DNA of 64,000 nucleotides from Chondrus crispus (GCF_000350225.1 NW_005178809.1:1-64000); one strand, 5' to 3'. Numbered from the stretch's first letter, positions 21,058-32,479 are shown. Notes: a model not told the origin generated them from the letters alone. Translations and numbers: made by a program.

Positions 21058-22358
21058 ATGCATACTGTATTCCACACCAACGGAAGGCGTCATCCTCCAC
21101 ATGCAAAAGACGCCCAATCACAAGCCGAAGTGGATGGCGCATGTCTCGATGCTGGTGCCCCACGAACTTTCATTGGCCTCGCACAAGCCCAAGTGTACTG
21201 TCGCTTCACTGGCACCAAATTCAAGCCCAAACCCAGCCCCATTCGCTTCAGGTTTGGCAACGATACCTAATCATCCCTTGGAACCATGAACATCTCTATT
21301 CCTATTGCTAATAGGTACCTTATTCGCGAAAACGTTGACATCGTCAAGGCTAATGTCCCCTTTCGTATTGGACTCGACCTCTTGGACAAGTACCACATGT
21401 TCATTGATAGCGTCAACAACTTTCTCCGTTCCCCAAAGCTTGGAATCGACGTGCCCCTTCAGCATAAGCTGGGTTACATCTATCTGAAATGGAACCAGTC
21501 ATTCAAGACTAACTTCACAAAAGCTGAACTCATCAAGCTCCACCGTGGGATTTCTCATCCCACCTCAGAGAAATTGATGAACCTACTTCGCTTTGCCCGC
21601 CCTGTTGAAGCAGATGAAGCCACCAACCAGTTTTTGAAATCTTTGCAAGCTGCTTGTCACACTTGTCAACGACTAGGTCCCACCCCCGTACGATTCAAGG
21701 TATCGCTACCGAACTAACAAGAACTAAAGTTCGGAGACGAGCTGTCTATTGACTTGATGTTTCTAGATGGCAAGGCTGTGCTTCACGTAATCGACACAGC
21801 CACTACAACTTCTTCAGCCATCTTCCTCGACGCTCATGGAGCCACTTATGCTCAGAGCGTTGAAGGTATATGGCTCGCTTTCGTAGAAGCCTCGTGTACA
21901 ATGTAAACTGGCCTTCCTAATAGACTTCGTGTTGACCAAGGATCCGCATTCACTTCCGATCGATAGCGCGACATAACGTCACTAGCTGGCATTCAACTTC
22001 GCATTCTGGCGTGAAAGCCCACTCGTCCCTAGGAGTTGGCGAACGTCCTCATGGACCGCTGCGAAGGATTTATAGAAAAGATCGAGCGGACTTCACGGAC
22101 GCCTCCCCTATTATTCTTCTAAAAATTGCAGTGAAGGCAATGAACCACACAATCGGAGAAAATGGTCTCGTTCCCTCGCTTTTAGTGTTCAGAATAGTCC
22201 CGCGCTTTCCAATTATAAGTACTGAAATACCTTCGCAGTGCGAAAGAGGGCAAATCCTTTCCGCAGTACAAATGGAAATGAACGCAATTATTGCAGAACG
22301 ATGTGTTCTCGCTGCCCTGACCCGGAACATTCCTCCAGCTTCTGATCGCGGTATATAA
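21058..22358 (+). pseudogene. pol: Retroelement protease-integrase relic, copia-like order
   Basis: An aspartic protease-like start (CLDAGAPRTFIGLAQAQVYC, with DAG for the catalytic D-T/S-G) is followed by LDLLDKYHMF. An integrase zinc-binding region comes next: LHRGISHPTSEKL with two His, then CHTCQ with two Cys. Past a stop at 21717, an integrase core is still readable: DELSIDLMFLDGKAVLHVID (first Asp), RVDQGSAFTSD (second Asp) and HSSLGVGER (Glu), so the DDE triad can be traced. Internal TAA at 21904-21906 and TAG at 21965-21967 and at least one frame change make it dead. Protease joined directly to integrase is the copia-type order. Reverse transcriptase and RNase H are absent; after 22358 the sequence turns into another LTR-like block. 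Confidence 0.65.
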
Positions 22359-22429
22359 CCTGGGAGACGAGAATCTCGTCTTTTCTTGCGGTATAAACCC
22401 GTGCCACTGTAGTACCCTTTTTCGTGCTA

Positions 22430-23099
22430 CTCTTGTACACGTGTATCTAGATAACTCAAGTACCCCGACGTACAGTACCAAGCCCATTTACACGAGCCTT
22501 GCTCGCCTTCGACACGCGCACACGTGGACCTACTACCGCGCCTGTACACGTGTGTACTATGACGCGGCCTCGTGGGCTCTAGCCGTTACATCTCAACCGC
22601 GATCTAGTGCAGTATATAGTGTCGTTGGCGCTTGCGCCGAGTGGGTTTGGGGACAAGCAACCAAGGACCAAGGACGCGACTCTCGTTCTCGGTTTTGCGC
22701 GGAACACTCGACTAACTTCTTCTCGTTCACGCTCTCTCGTTCTTCTCGCTCGCGCCCTAGGACTCTCGGGGCCACGTCGCGTGTTGCCTCCCCGCTCGCG
22801 GCCACGGTTCGCTGGCCGTGTGTTAGCCCCGTTGGGTCGAGAGCACCGCGTCGTTCGTTTCTATTTTCCGTGGTTCGCGATCACACCCGGGTTCTACAGT
22901 CGCCCGAAAGCCTCTACCACTTCCCCCTAGCTACCTACTACACGACCCCACGAACGACCCTTGTTTTAGCACGTGACCACGTTTCGCGTTCTACTACACT
23001 GGTCCCCTGACCTAGAAGTGTACCTCCCTTTCCCTTTTCACGATTTCCTTCCTTCCCCTTCCGTGACAATCTTCCCCTTCACCTCGTCCTTCCCCCGAG
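22430..23099 (+). promoter_or_regulatory. LTR-like leader of the second gag, with TATA box
   Basis: A GC-rich, non-repetitive block with ACACGTGT boxes at about 22437 and 22550, a TATA-like TATATA at 22613-22618, and a pyrimidine-rich leader up to the gag ATG at 23100. The layout is that of a U3-R-U5 plus leader. LTR ends and a primer-binding site are not identified. A 189-codon frame spanning it is Ser/Arg-rich and shadows the GC-rich DNA. Confidence 0.45.
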
Positions 23100-24083
23100 A
23101 TGCCACCCGAGACCCGATCTGCCGCACGATCGGAACCGCCCGCGATGCAACGAGAAGCGCTCGAAACAGCGAGCGATTCACACGGGAACACGTCTACATG
23201 CGCGCCGGTTGACACATTGGCGAGCTTCGAGATTCGCAATGATCTACGCGCAATGCTCGAGGGCACCATGGAATCGCCCGACGTCCTGCCGCTCATGTAC
23301 CTCGATTTTCGTGAGGGCCTCAATTCGCTTGCATCAAGAGTTCCCGATCGAAGTTAGCTAGAATCTCGTCTCAAGTCTACGCCGGAGAATCCCACCGGAA
23401 ATCAAGACCTACTTCTATCCGTACACACAGAACTAGTAGCTCTGACTACTCGCGTAGTACGCGAGGTACGTGAAAGCCTCGAGGCTCTACGTGAAAATTC
23501 TCAAGATCTACATCTTCAAGTTACAAGGAATGCCAACGAAGTCCGAGAAATCAGGACCTTACTCGCGGCCATCATGTCCGAAAACACGATTATTCGTAAC
23601 CGCCTGCGAATTCTCGAGTACTCGAGAATGCATGTTTAAGAAGAACCCGTCCCCCCGTCTCCTAATCATAATTCCCCGAATCGTGTACAAGAACAAGATC
23701 GAAAGTCTCAAGCTCAAGCTGGCCGTGGTGCCAATGAACCTCCCGTCTCGCGCACTCTGGAGGAGTTCTTCCGCGGAGTCGGCGGCCCAACGAATCAGGA
23801 ACAATCGATAGGAGCCCATCAAGATGCCGTGACTGCGAAACTACACTCGCGACGGGCGCCTGCACGGTCACTGGTGACTACTTGTGAGGCTCCAATGCCC
23901 TTGATGCCCGACCACGTGGGTCCGTCGCAAGACATAGGCAAGACTCTCGAAGGCCCGTGCTGTCCTGGGATCGCCCCACAACGGACCCTGCTCGTCCCAT
24001 TCACGATTGTGGTGTCCTACAGGCATTACCGGTTACGAGATACACGAGCTACTCTTCACGTGACCGAGAGCGAGAGCTCTTGA
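23100..24083 (+). pseudogene. gag: Second Ty3/gypsy-like gag, N-terminal part, broken
   Basis: The frame begins MPPETRSAARSEPPAMQREA at the ATG at 23100, a Gag-like start, and reads through a TAG at 23355-23357 into LESRLKSTPENPTGNQDLL. It continues to a helical, coiled-coil-like segment (LRENSQDLHLQVTRNANEV) and a TAA near 23637. Beyond that the codons stay protein-like (EEPVPPSPNHNSPNRVQEQD, SRTLEEFFRGVGGPTNQEQS) to about 24083. No CCHC knuckle or capsid core is seen, so it is truncated. A perfect 20-bp palindrome lies at 23610-23629 just before the second stop. Confidence 0.5.
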
Positions 24084-24307
24084 GTCTCTCCTCCTGCTTC
24101 TTTAGCTGCTCTTGGTCCTTCTCCAGCCCTTTCTGCCGGTCTTCACACTCCTTTTGACGTCGTCGCCCCGCCAATTCCCCCATCGTTACCCACTGGCTTG
24201 GAGCACCACAATCTAAAATTACTCTGGCTCCTCTACCTTGTTGTGATTGTTAGCTGCTCATAGCAGTGAAAGATGACCTTGCACTAGCACAATCCATAAT
24301 AATTGCG

Positions 24308-26286
24308 TTAACGGTTTCTGCACTTTTCAGCAATCGATAATTTTTGTAAAGCTTCTGATGAACCAATTGGGTTTTCCAGAATATTCCCAACCTCAGAGAG
24401 CGTTTCCCTATCGCTGCTCCTTTTTCGAAATGAAGCTATACTCGAGGTGGGAACGCAGGACGCTATGCCAAAAGAGTCCTTGGATGCCTTGACATGTGCC
24501 ATACTAATATTACTGTTAAATTGAGATGGGAGGCCGCAGTCGAAAGGATACATGCCAGTTACCAGAAAGGACTGTACAATGTCGTGAACTGTAATACTTT
24601 CAAATGCGTGAACACCGCAAGAAAGATTAACGGAAACGTGTCCCGTCTCGACGAGGGAACTCTTGCACAACTCATCACGGAGCTCGCGAACGGCAAAATC
24701 AAACCCCTTATTAACATTTTGATCACACAGTTGTGGAAAGTGTGAAGTGTTAGCAGGGCTAACCAACAACTCACAGTTGTTCTTCCGGCACATATCTATC
24801 CACGCAGTCCCATTTTGGGAGCTGTGGCCATCCAAACAAAGAATATAATGGAGCCTGAGAGGAACTGCCACTCGCACAGCACTGTTAATATGTTTCAATA
24901 ATGCAGGCATCATTGTGGTATAACTACTTTCGTCTCGACCACTCGGAAACGAGGGGGGTTAGAGGTAAGGGAGCCCGCGTCGCTGGGTAACCCACGCGCG
25001 AACGCAGACCGTACGGATGGACTCGAAAAGAGGGAAGGCTCACGTGGCCGGTGACGCGCAGCCGGTCGGTGGTGTGAGACCCGGACGGCCGGTCACGGGT
25101 TAGAGGCCTGAGACTAAAAGGAAAACCGGAACGGGATAGCAATTAGCCGTAAAGGGGAGGGAAGCGAGTCTGCCTCCTCTTTACTGGGACGGGCAGGTGT
25201 CCCCGGTCTTAATCCATGAGTGGGACGCCAGGACACCTGTCCCTCTACAGTAGCTGCCACTTACTGTGTACCAGCTATTGTACACAATTACTTGATTTCT
25301 GCCATTAACTACTACTTACTAGTTAGCCACCGTACGGATTATACACGTCTGCCCGTGGCCACGATCCCGGCCGACGGTTGTACCACGTGTTACACGTGGT
25401 CACGCCCGCTGTTACCGACTGTCCCACGTCAGACCCTTGGGGTACTACTGTACACGGCGGCGGGCGCGTGTACGGCCGCTCGCTACAGTAGCACCCGCCC
25501 TCCGCGCGGTTATCATCTCGTTTCCCAGAAACAATAAAAAATGGAGGGGTCTTCCTGCCTGAAGCCGAAACTGCAACAACTGCAGTTATATGATTATTGG
25601 CACCATTAACAGAAGATGCTGCACGAAATCATCCGTGATTGCCAGTTGAAGAACTAAACACTTGTTGCAGCGTCCCTGTAGATGCGTCCACAGCCGTTTC
25701 ATCAACGTTCCATATTCGGTCTGGATCTTTCAAAAAGCCGCCGTGGAGCTTTTCCAAATCCTGAAGAGCTGTAAAAATGACTGAACATGTTCACGGCTCT
25801 CCGCTTTCAGTTGGGCAACCTCTTTGTCTTCCATTTTACGATACGTGATCTCTCGGTTACGTGACCGAAATGCGCGAATAGTATCGTCGCTTGGTATTCT
25901 ATTCTTCCATCCTTCTCTAGCATCCGATGCAATTCGAGACATAATCAGCTTTATACCATGGTGGTCGTTTGGAAAGCTACGATTGGCTGCAAAGCAAATT
26001 CGTTGAATATTCATTTGTTCTTCTTCTGAACTGAGAACAGTCTTCCGCCCGGGTCCTTTTGTAGCCAGCATGTTTCCAATTCTCTGTGTATCGCCCACTC
26101 GCAAAAGCTCTTTGAGCTCCCCCACGACTGTTTTGGGGACTTGTGTTGCCGTCGAAATTTTACGCAAGGAAAGAGCCGTATTCTGGAGCATTTTTAATTC
26201 TTCAATCCTCCCTCTTCTGCGTACATCCAGTGTGTGCTATCTGATCTTGTAAATCTTGCAATGCTTGCGTATAGATGGATCCATGA
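24308..26286 (-). pseudogene. Pogo/Tigger-like DDE transposase 1, split by an insertion
   Basis: Reading leftward: a start MDPSIRKHCKIYKIR near 26286 with a stop soon after, then MLQNTALSLRKISTATQVPK (26191) with helix-turn-helix-like content. A frameshift near 25735 leads to the first catalytic block RIWNVDETAVDAST, a TGA in NHG-stop-FRAASS, and PPFFIVSGKR at about 25521. A 578-bp insertion interrupts here. The frame resumes DESSYTTMMPALL, then the second catalytic block ILCLDGHSSQNGTAW and VSPANTSHFPQLCDQNV, to the stop at 24308. NVDE and LDGHSS are the usual DDE_1 (CENP-B/pogo) motifs. It would excise and insert Tc1/mariner-type elements. No terminal repeats located. Confidence 0.7.
24938..25515 (-). 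mobile_element. 578-bp solo-LTR-like insertion with 5-bp target duplication
   Basis: The insertion interrupts transposase 1. The duplicated target is CGAGA on the minus strand (TCTCG at 24933-24937 and 25516-25520). Removing the insert plus one copy rejoins SGKR to DESSYTT in frame. On the minus strand it starts TG (TGATAACC) but ends GT, not the usual CA, so the LTR label rests on the 5-bp duplication, the size, CACGTG boxes and the lack of coding content. A decayed end, or another type of element, is possible. Confidence 0.65.
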
Positions 26287-27217
26287 TGAAAGGACGGTAG
26301 AAGGATGAGTAGCATGATGGACGACGTATATTTTTCGCAGGGTGATATGGTCACTACAGAAGGCGAATTGAGTAGTGGTTCCCTTTTTCGCGCGAACTGA
26401 TGCTTGTGACGCTTGCCTGATGTCCATTGGACCACCTTCAGTAGTGGTTTTGTTGGTACGGATGGATCTAGAATAATGTACTGTACTACGGTTGTCTTTA
26501 ATTGGTACGCTACAGACTACTTTAAGGCTACAGTCCATACCGCTCAATAGTGCAGTACCATGCCACGCGATGGAATACTACACTATTGGCGTATTGCACT
26601 AGTCACGGGAGGATCTCGCAAATCACTTTTACTACGTTGTAACAGATTTCGTCAAGTAAAACGTGGTTTTACTTGACGAAATCTGTTACAATTGCTTGTC
26701 GAACTTTCGTTCTCTTTTGAGTGTCATACGCTTGCAGCAATGCAAACTTTGCTTTTCTGAGATGCATACACGTGTTGAAAATTGTGACAAGCGGTTTTGA
26801 CCTGCACTATTGACTGTTTGCACTACTGCACTATTGAGGAGATACTCTCTGTAGTGTTTTTTGTCCCGAAATACCCCGATGAAAACATCCCTTTTCTGGA
26901 GGGTATCTTGGCCTGTGTAATCATTGGTGATTTAACCCGGATTTGGTCTTTAAACCGGATTCTTATTTATTCGAAACATGGCACGGCAGTAGTACCTTCT
27001 GAATGGCTCTTGGCGGTAGCAAGCGCAACGCAACGCAACCTTCCCGCCACAGCCACCGAAACACCGCAACGGACATTGGAGGGCGCCATAATATTCCAGG
27101 GGCAATATGCCAGGATCCCGGTCTCAGGGGAATCGCGAAACTGGTCCTTATGGTATGTGCAAGGCCTTTTTGGTCAGTCTGATGCCTTTCTACACGACAT
27201 AGTCATTTCATTAAAAC
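26287..27217. other. No intact gene; flanks of the two pogo-like elements
   Basis: Weak frames only. A minus-strand frame at 26194-26547 (MDIRQASQASVRAKKG) may be the start region of transposase 1. TGCACTATTG-like words recur near 26545, 26595, 26803 and 26829 and may be sub-terminal transposon repeats. A long hairpin at 26637-26691 is listed separately. Confidence 0.35.
26637..26691. repeat. Hairpin, 26-bp perfect arms with 3-base loop
   Basis: Arms 26637-26662 and 26666-26691 are exact inverted copies around GTG. It resembles the paired-palindrome footprints but lacks a convincing second palindrome and a shared 2-bp edge, so it may be a different structure. Confidence 0.8.
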
Positions 27218-29954
27218 TTGCTCTTCGCAGTGGAAAAGATTCGTGATTTCCAGAATGCCATTTTTGCTCACGTGCAAGACTCTGTGCCTCTTTACCGAGC
27301 GGCTACATCGGCAAATATTCCCATTGCAAATCTCAAATGCGTGTACTCTTCATGGCTTCAAAAAGCGCCAGAGAGTCAGCCGACTGCCCCGACGGACATT
27401 TCAGTCGATATTCGTCTACAGGGAAGGCCTTGCAAGCTAACAGAACAGGAAGAAGCATTGATGATAGCAGGGGTCTAACATTTTGCCAAAATGAATACGC
27501 CCCTTACGAAGCGCGCACTGCGCCAGCTCGGAGCTCATGTTTTGAAAAAATCAAGGCCTTTGCAGCTTGGTTGTTCAACCCAAACACTTTCGAAAACGTG
27601 GATGTATAACTTTTTTAAACGCAATCCAACACTTTCAATCGGATCGGTCAGAGCAATGGAAAGTCGGCCAATTCAAGCAGTTACCGGCAGAAACGTTGGT
27701 GAATATATTGCGAGTATGCAAGCAGCAATGGACAGGTTCAATGTGCACGATGCTCTGGGTATATTTAACATTGACGAATCAGGCGTGTCGTTTCGCACAA
27801 TGGCAGGGAAAAGTCTGAGAAAAGGCATCACCACGAGGGATAAGCAGTATGCCGTTAGATCTTTAGTTCGCACTAAAGGAAGCCTGGATCGCGTGACGGT
27901 GTTGTGCGTCGTCAACGCTGCGGGAGAGAGATTCAAGCCTGCCATCGTGTTTCCCAGTAAACAGCCCCATTACCGTAGAGTCGACGGAGTCGTGGAGACC
28001 ATCCACAGCTATCTTCCTGTCTGCTACTTTTACCAGCGTGACTCCGCTGGAGTCCACAGTTCAGTTTTTTATGATTGGGCAACAAATTTTGGTGAAGAGA
28101 CAACTTATCTTCGAGAGGGGAGAAAGAACATGATTCTTGTTTTGGATGGATATGGGTGTCATGTACAGTATAAAGTTCTGCAGTACCTGAAAGAACCTGG
28201 TGTTTATGTGATCGGACTTCCATCCCATACGTCCCACGTACTGCAACCTCTCGACGTAACAGTCTTTGGGCCTTTCAAGTCCTACCTTCAAAAAGAAGTA
28301 CATTCCCGGGCCATGAGAACTCAGGTATTGGATGCATTTGATGTTGCTGATATTTTAAAGTTCGCCCTATCAGATGCAGTTGTAGTGCAATGTGCGTGGC
28401 AGGCCGCGAACACAGTCCGACGGTCAAACAAAAAGACGAAAAACAACAGCAACAACAACAACTGCCGATGGCACGCGCTACGGAGCGTTCGAGACTCCCT
28501 TTCCCCTTGTGTGGGCTTGCGGCCCACGGTAGCTCAACTCCGACGGGGGGGTAAGGAAAGATGCCCGGCCCGGGAGGAAAATGGTGGTAGAGACTTGTGA
28601 AGACTTGAGCGCTCGGCGAGTGCGGGTTGGGCTTGTCTACGAGAATGTAACCGCGGTTCGCTGGGTTGTAAGGCCAATGCTCGACGAGCGTCTTCAGCAC
28701 CTTGGGTATAATTCAAGGTCTTCGACGGGGGCTTGCTCAGCACTACCCGACGGGATCGTAATTGTGTAGCAGCGCTACGACCGACGTGTTGCCCGATGGC
28801 TAAAAACACCCTCACCAGCGCGATCGCAATCGCGGTAGGAGGTACCAACTCTGTCTTATCAAGTAAGACCTTGGACGGAGGCGTCGTGGCAACAGCCTTC
28901 CGACGGAACTTGAAACAGTAGCAGCGCTACACGACGTGTTGCCCGATGGCTAAAACACCTACACCGGATCGGTCGCAACCGACTCCAATGGAACCAACAC
29001 AATTAAGGGAAATATAGAGATAGAAGTAGAAAAGAATAGGGAAATAAAGGAAAAAGAGAAAAGGGGACCCCCGAGCGCAAAGGATACCGTAGGCTTAGGT
29101 AAAAGGGAGCGTCTTGGTAGAGACGGACTTCGACCAAGGCGACATTCAACTCTGGCAACTCGGGTTACCTTTACTGACTTGGTCGTCAGAGGGCTAATGT
29201 ATATATCGCCCCGCCGGAGCCAGTACAGTAGCTCGCGGCGCTAGATCCTAGATCTAATCTAGTGTCAGCTAAATTATTGCCAACTAATTAACTAAATAAA
29301 ATAAAATAATTAAAAATTAAAACTGTGCAATTATTCACACGTGTGTCCCCCAAACCCGGACTACTTTTCATATCCAAATATTTTCCTTTCTTTTCACCCC
29401 CCTTTCCAGGTGCGTATTGCACTACAGCAGTACCGGCAAGCAACGTTGTCAGCGGATTTAAGAAGTGTGGCATTTGGGATCCGCAATCCCGGGGGACATG
29501 CATCGAGGAGCTCGAGGGTCTACACTATTTTGAGGAAAACACTACCGTAGGTCAACACAACGGACAAGAATTATCGCTCGAGGTGCTGATTGAGAGTTTT
29601 AGGAATAACTCGAGAAGTTTACTGCGTGATGTGGACGTAGGGGACAGTGGCACTGTGAGGATAAGAACCACTAGCGGTGCACACCTCACCGCCGATTCAG
29701 TCATTGAAGCGCTCTTGGCCCGAAACAAGCGCCGCGAAATGCGGCGAGAAGTCCCCGAGGGTCTCTTGGATGTGCGTGACACTCCAGCCGAGATTCGTCG
29801 ACTGGTTGAGATTCGCCCTGAGCGCATTGTTAGACGTTCTCTTCTGGACGGGAGTCGCGAACACAGAAGGATGCGTGCTCGGCAGAGAACACAACGCGCT
29901 TCGAGCACCCCCTCTCAGCATTCTGTCCACCGGGCCACGGAGCTTGAAGTATGA
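27218..29954 (+). pseudogene. Pogo/Tigger-like DDE transposase 2, split by a solo LTR
   Basis: The frame runs from about 27218 (EKIRDFQNAIFAHVQD), with a TAA at 27476-27478, in the same frame to 28380, and then, after a 1,046-bp LTR, from 29432 to 29954. Seen are helix-turn-helix content (RALRQLGAHV, LSKTWMYNFFKRNP), the first catalytic Asp in IFNIDESGVSFR, the second in MILVLDGYGCHVQYK, and VIGLPSHTSHVLQPLDVTVF, which is diagnostic of DDE_1/pogo transposases. Past the LTR come SNVVSGFKKCGIWDPQS and a basic C-terminal tail. Apart from the TAA and the LTR the gene is intact, about 560 codons, so it died recently. It belongs to the CENP-B/pogo family but is distinct from transposase 1. Confidence 0.8.
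28381..29426 (+). mobile_element. 1,046-bp solo LTR with 5-bp target duplication
   Basis: It begins TGTAGTGCAAT and ends ATTGCACTACA, an exact 11-bp terminal inverted repeat with TG...CA ends. It is flanked by GCAGT on both sides (28376-28380, 29427-29431). Removing it with one GCAGT joins ALSDAV to PASNVVSGF in the host transposase in frame. Inside are a TATA box (about 29200-29206), ACACGTGT near 29338, and a 41-45-bp direct repeat (28766-28810 and 28918-28958) containing GTAGCAGCGCTAC. No internal retroelement sequence remains, so it arose by LTR-LTR recombination. Orientation is judged from the TATA box. Confidence 0.9.
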
Positions 29955-30606
29955 TTCTTTTTCTTGACCGGTTTTCAGACTTCTCGTTCAATGACCCCGT
30001 TTTCAATGGTTCTTTTTGCGTCTGAAACTAAATATTTTACTCTCTGTGCTTTTTTCTGTCAATATTGACGTTCTGCCAGCTGTGAAGAAGGGAACTGCGT
30101 TAGAAACGGAGTCAAACCGCCTTTTCTTTGTATTTTTATGAATAATTTTAAGATGAAGATGTGAATGTAACGGAAAACCCCGGTTTAAGTCCACAATGAT
30201 TACAGACATCTAGATTATTTCTGCGCTATTTCACACTTCCTTTTTGGCTTGGCAGTTGAGACAGTTCCAATCAACTGCTTTGAAACTGAGGGCCGGTTTT
30301 AACAGAGCACGTTCTTGCCCAACACCACCCTTATTATATCAATTTTCTGACCTGGCGATACTCCATTGGCCTCTCACTATATTAAGTTAATAACCCTGGC
30401 TTACAGTTCAACATGTTCAAATTTGAACTGTTTCTGACATCTCCGAGGACAGAACCTCGTCATTGACATATGTAAAAGACACGTGTATACTTCTCAGAGC
30501 AATACAGTGTATACTGTATTGCTCTGAGAAATATACACGTACAAACTTCGAAGAAGTCCAAATCTGGATCCAAAACTAGCTTACACAAAAGGCGCCAGTT
30601 TGAAGA
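29955..30606. other. Non-coding, AT-rich; one long palindrome
   Basis: Downstream flank of transposase 2. No gene is supported. It contains the 60-bp palindrome at 30481-30540. Confidence 0.4.
30481..30540. repeat. 60-bp near-perfect palindrome
   Basis: Self-complementary around 30510/30511 with two mismatched pairs (30490/30531 and 30509/30512). It lacks a clear adjacent second palindrome and may be an older or different structure from the footprints. Confidence 0.8.
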
Positions 30607-30678
30607 GTGTACCTCTTGCCGCTTTGGTCCACGACACCAAACCTCGATCAGCTCTTCCCCTCACTAACTTTACTCCCA

Positions 30679-32231
30679 ATGTCGTCTTCCCTCGCAAACC
30701 TTCTCCTCCCCGTCGGGCATCCAGTGAATACCTCAGGATCTGTGGTCATCCGACAGTCGCCCAGCCTTCTGAAAAAACTCCGAGTTGGTGATCCATCGTG
30801 CAGCGCAAACAGTTGCTTGATTAGTCCACCACCCCAACTTTCAGGTGCGGAAGTAATTAGCTCGCCAAGATCTGTCGATGACGCTCTACCGGATGTTACC
30901 ATCCAGCACATCTACAACTACTTTTTCGAAATGACAAAAAGTGATTTAAGAAGTATCGGGCGAGTTTGGAAACAGCAGACGACAGGATCGAAGCTCACAC
31001 AGGTTTAGATTTGTCAAAGAACGCGTCTCTCTCGGACAAGATCCTGTACAGATCATCAAAGAGAATAAGTTTTGTAAGGACATATTTGACTATAGTCAAA
31101 TATGTCCTTACAAAACTTGAAGGTATACCTTCAGAAAAAGATCGAAAAAAAGAACCGTGTTTCAAACTCCGCACACTGATGATATCGAATTCGAGCTGGA
31201 AAAGCATGGAGATACGGTGGGAGAGCTAAAAAATCACGTCGTACGGCAGCAGATCCATTTGGCAGACAGAACCAAAAAGCCCCCCAAAGCGCCAGACAAG
31301 GCGCAGAAGCGCAACTGCTCGATCCCGACAACCCTGACTTCTCGCTGTCTGAATTTGCCCGACTGATTGTGATTTTAAAGGAGGACGAAAAGGCGACAAA
31401 TGCTTTCATGAACTTGCACCAATTGACACGCACACAGCAAGACGCTGGTATAGGACGGGATGATTTTTGGGGTACTATTGCTAACCGGTTTAATGATTTT
31501 TCGTTGTCTCTGCACTTTCCCCTTGATGGCACATTTGGGCAAGACACTGACCCGTCGCTTCCACCTCTCGCAGTACGAAGTGGAGGGGTTCTAAAGTCTC
31601 AATTCAGCAACGCGCGATCAAAGTTTACAACATATATAAGCCGTTGGAACATTTCCGGAAATAATGATCTGAACACGTTTGTGAATTTTTTGCCAAAGAG
31701 TCAATGGCAGACTGCATATGTTTGCGAAGCGGCTGTGGATTATTTTTACTGTTGCACAAGTCGGGCGACCCGATGAGGACACGTCTTTTTTGGAATGCAC
31801 TACAAAACTAGTCAAAGGGAAAATTGGCTGTGATGAAGGCATATCTGGTGAGGCAACGGAGCATCTACGTGCGAAAAGACGTAGCAGTAGGTCCAGTCGG
31901 TCATGTGCAACCGAGAACAACAGTATTCAAGGGCATTTATCTTCGCTTGTTGATGTAGTGCAGCAAATGGCGAATAGCAGCGAAGTGAACATCGCTGGAA
32001 ATGAGAAGTCAACCGTGCATGCAGATCTTTTACAGGAGCAGGACTTGGACAAAATTGTTTGAGTTGACATTTAAAGCAGCAGAGAGGGTGGAAGCGGCTA
32101 AGAAAATGTCAGATCTCGCAAACGATAATGGAATATTGATGGCAGCACAACTCCACTATCAGCGACTCATGCAGAAATACATGCAGCATCGAAAAGTTTC
32201 TGGTGATCTACAAGAGACAGACGATAGCTAA
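30679..32231 (+). pseudogene. Transposon-associated ORF, broken; possible Harbinger adaptor
   Basis: Protein-like frames follow one another. MSSSLANLLLPVGHPVNTSG from 30679 changes frame near 31000 to RFVKERVSLGQDPVQIIKEN. A palindromic insert lies at 31093-31125, then a basic stretch, then LLDPDNPDFSLSEFARLIVI, FTTYISRWNISGNNDLNTFV, a frameshift near 31770, PDEDTSFLECTTKLVKGKIG, and after another shift near 32060 AAERVEAAKKMSDLANDNGI to 32231. The basic middle and helical Ala/Glu/Lys end recall the Myb/SANT-type helper ORFs of PIF/Harbinger elements, but no domain is certain. At least three frameshifts. Confidence 0.4.
31067..31133. repeat. Paired-palindrome footprint F (52 bp + 16 bp)
   Basis: A perfect 52-bp palindrome (31067-31118, axis 31092/31093) overlaps by one base a perfect 16-bp palindrome (31118-31133, axis 31125/31126). 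The left flank ends TA and the right flank begins TA. It interrupts a protein-like frame (KENKFCKDIFDY on the left). Removing 33 bp, or 35 bp with one TA, joins it to one or the other of two plausible right-hand frames, so the exact deletion is not fixed by coding here. Confidence 0.85.
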
Positions 32232-32479
32232 CCTGAAGTAAGTTGAAACGCAATCCCGTATACCTGACCTCCTTTTCTGTTTCCTTGTCTGTGCGTTTTC
32301 GTTTATGCGAGTAGCGCAAAAAATCCCCAGGTTCCAAGACTTTTGCCGTGGCGCTCATAGAAGCGCCGGGTGGTGGTCGGACAAGGCAATAAACCGAATT
32401 AATTACCTGTACTGGTATAAGAAAGATGTGTTTTCGAAGACGTCCCCAGTATTCTTCCCATCCCTCCTTCATTCCTTTC

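Noticed and set aside
22441..23010. 189-codon frame starting in the LTR-like block
   Set aside because: Ser/Arg/Thr-rich with no domain, covering the TATA box and leader of the second gag. It is more likely chance in GC-rich DNA.
23610..23629. 20-bp perfect palindrome as a further footprint
   Set aside because: Neighbouring short palindromes exist but the outer edges do not share 2 bp, and it contains overlapping restriction-like hexamers that make a chance palindrome easier.
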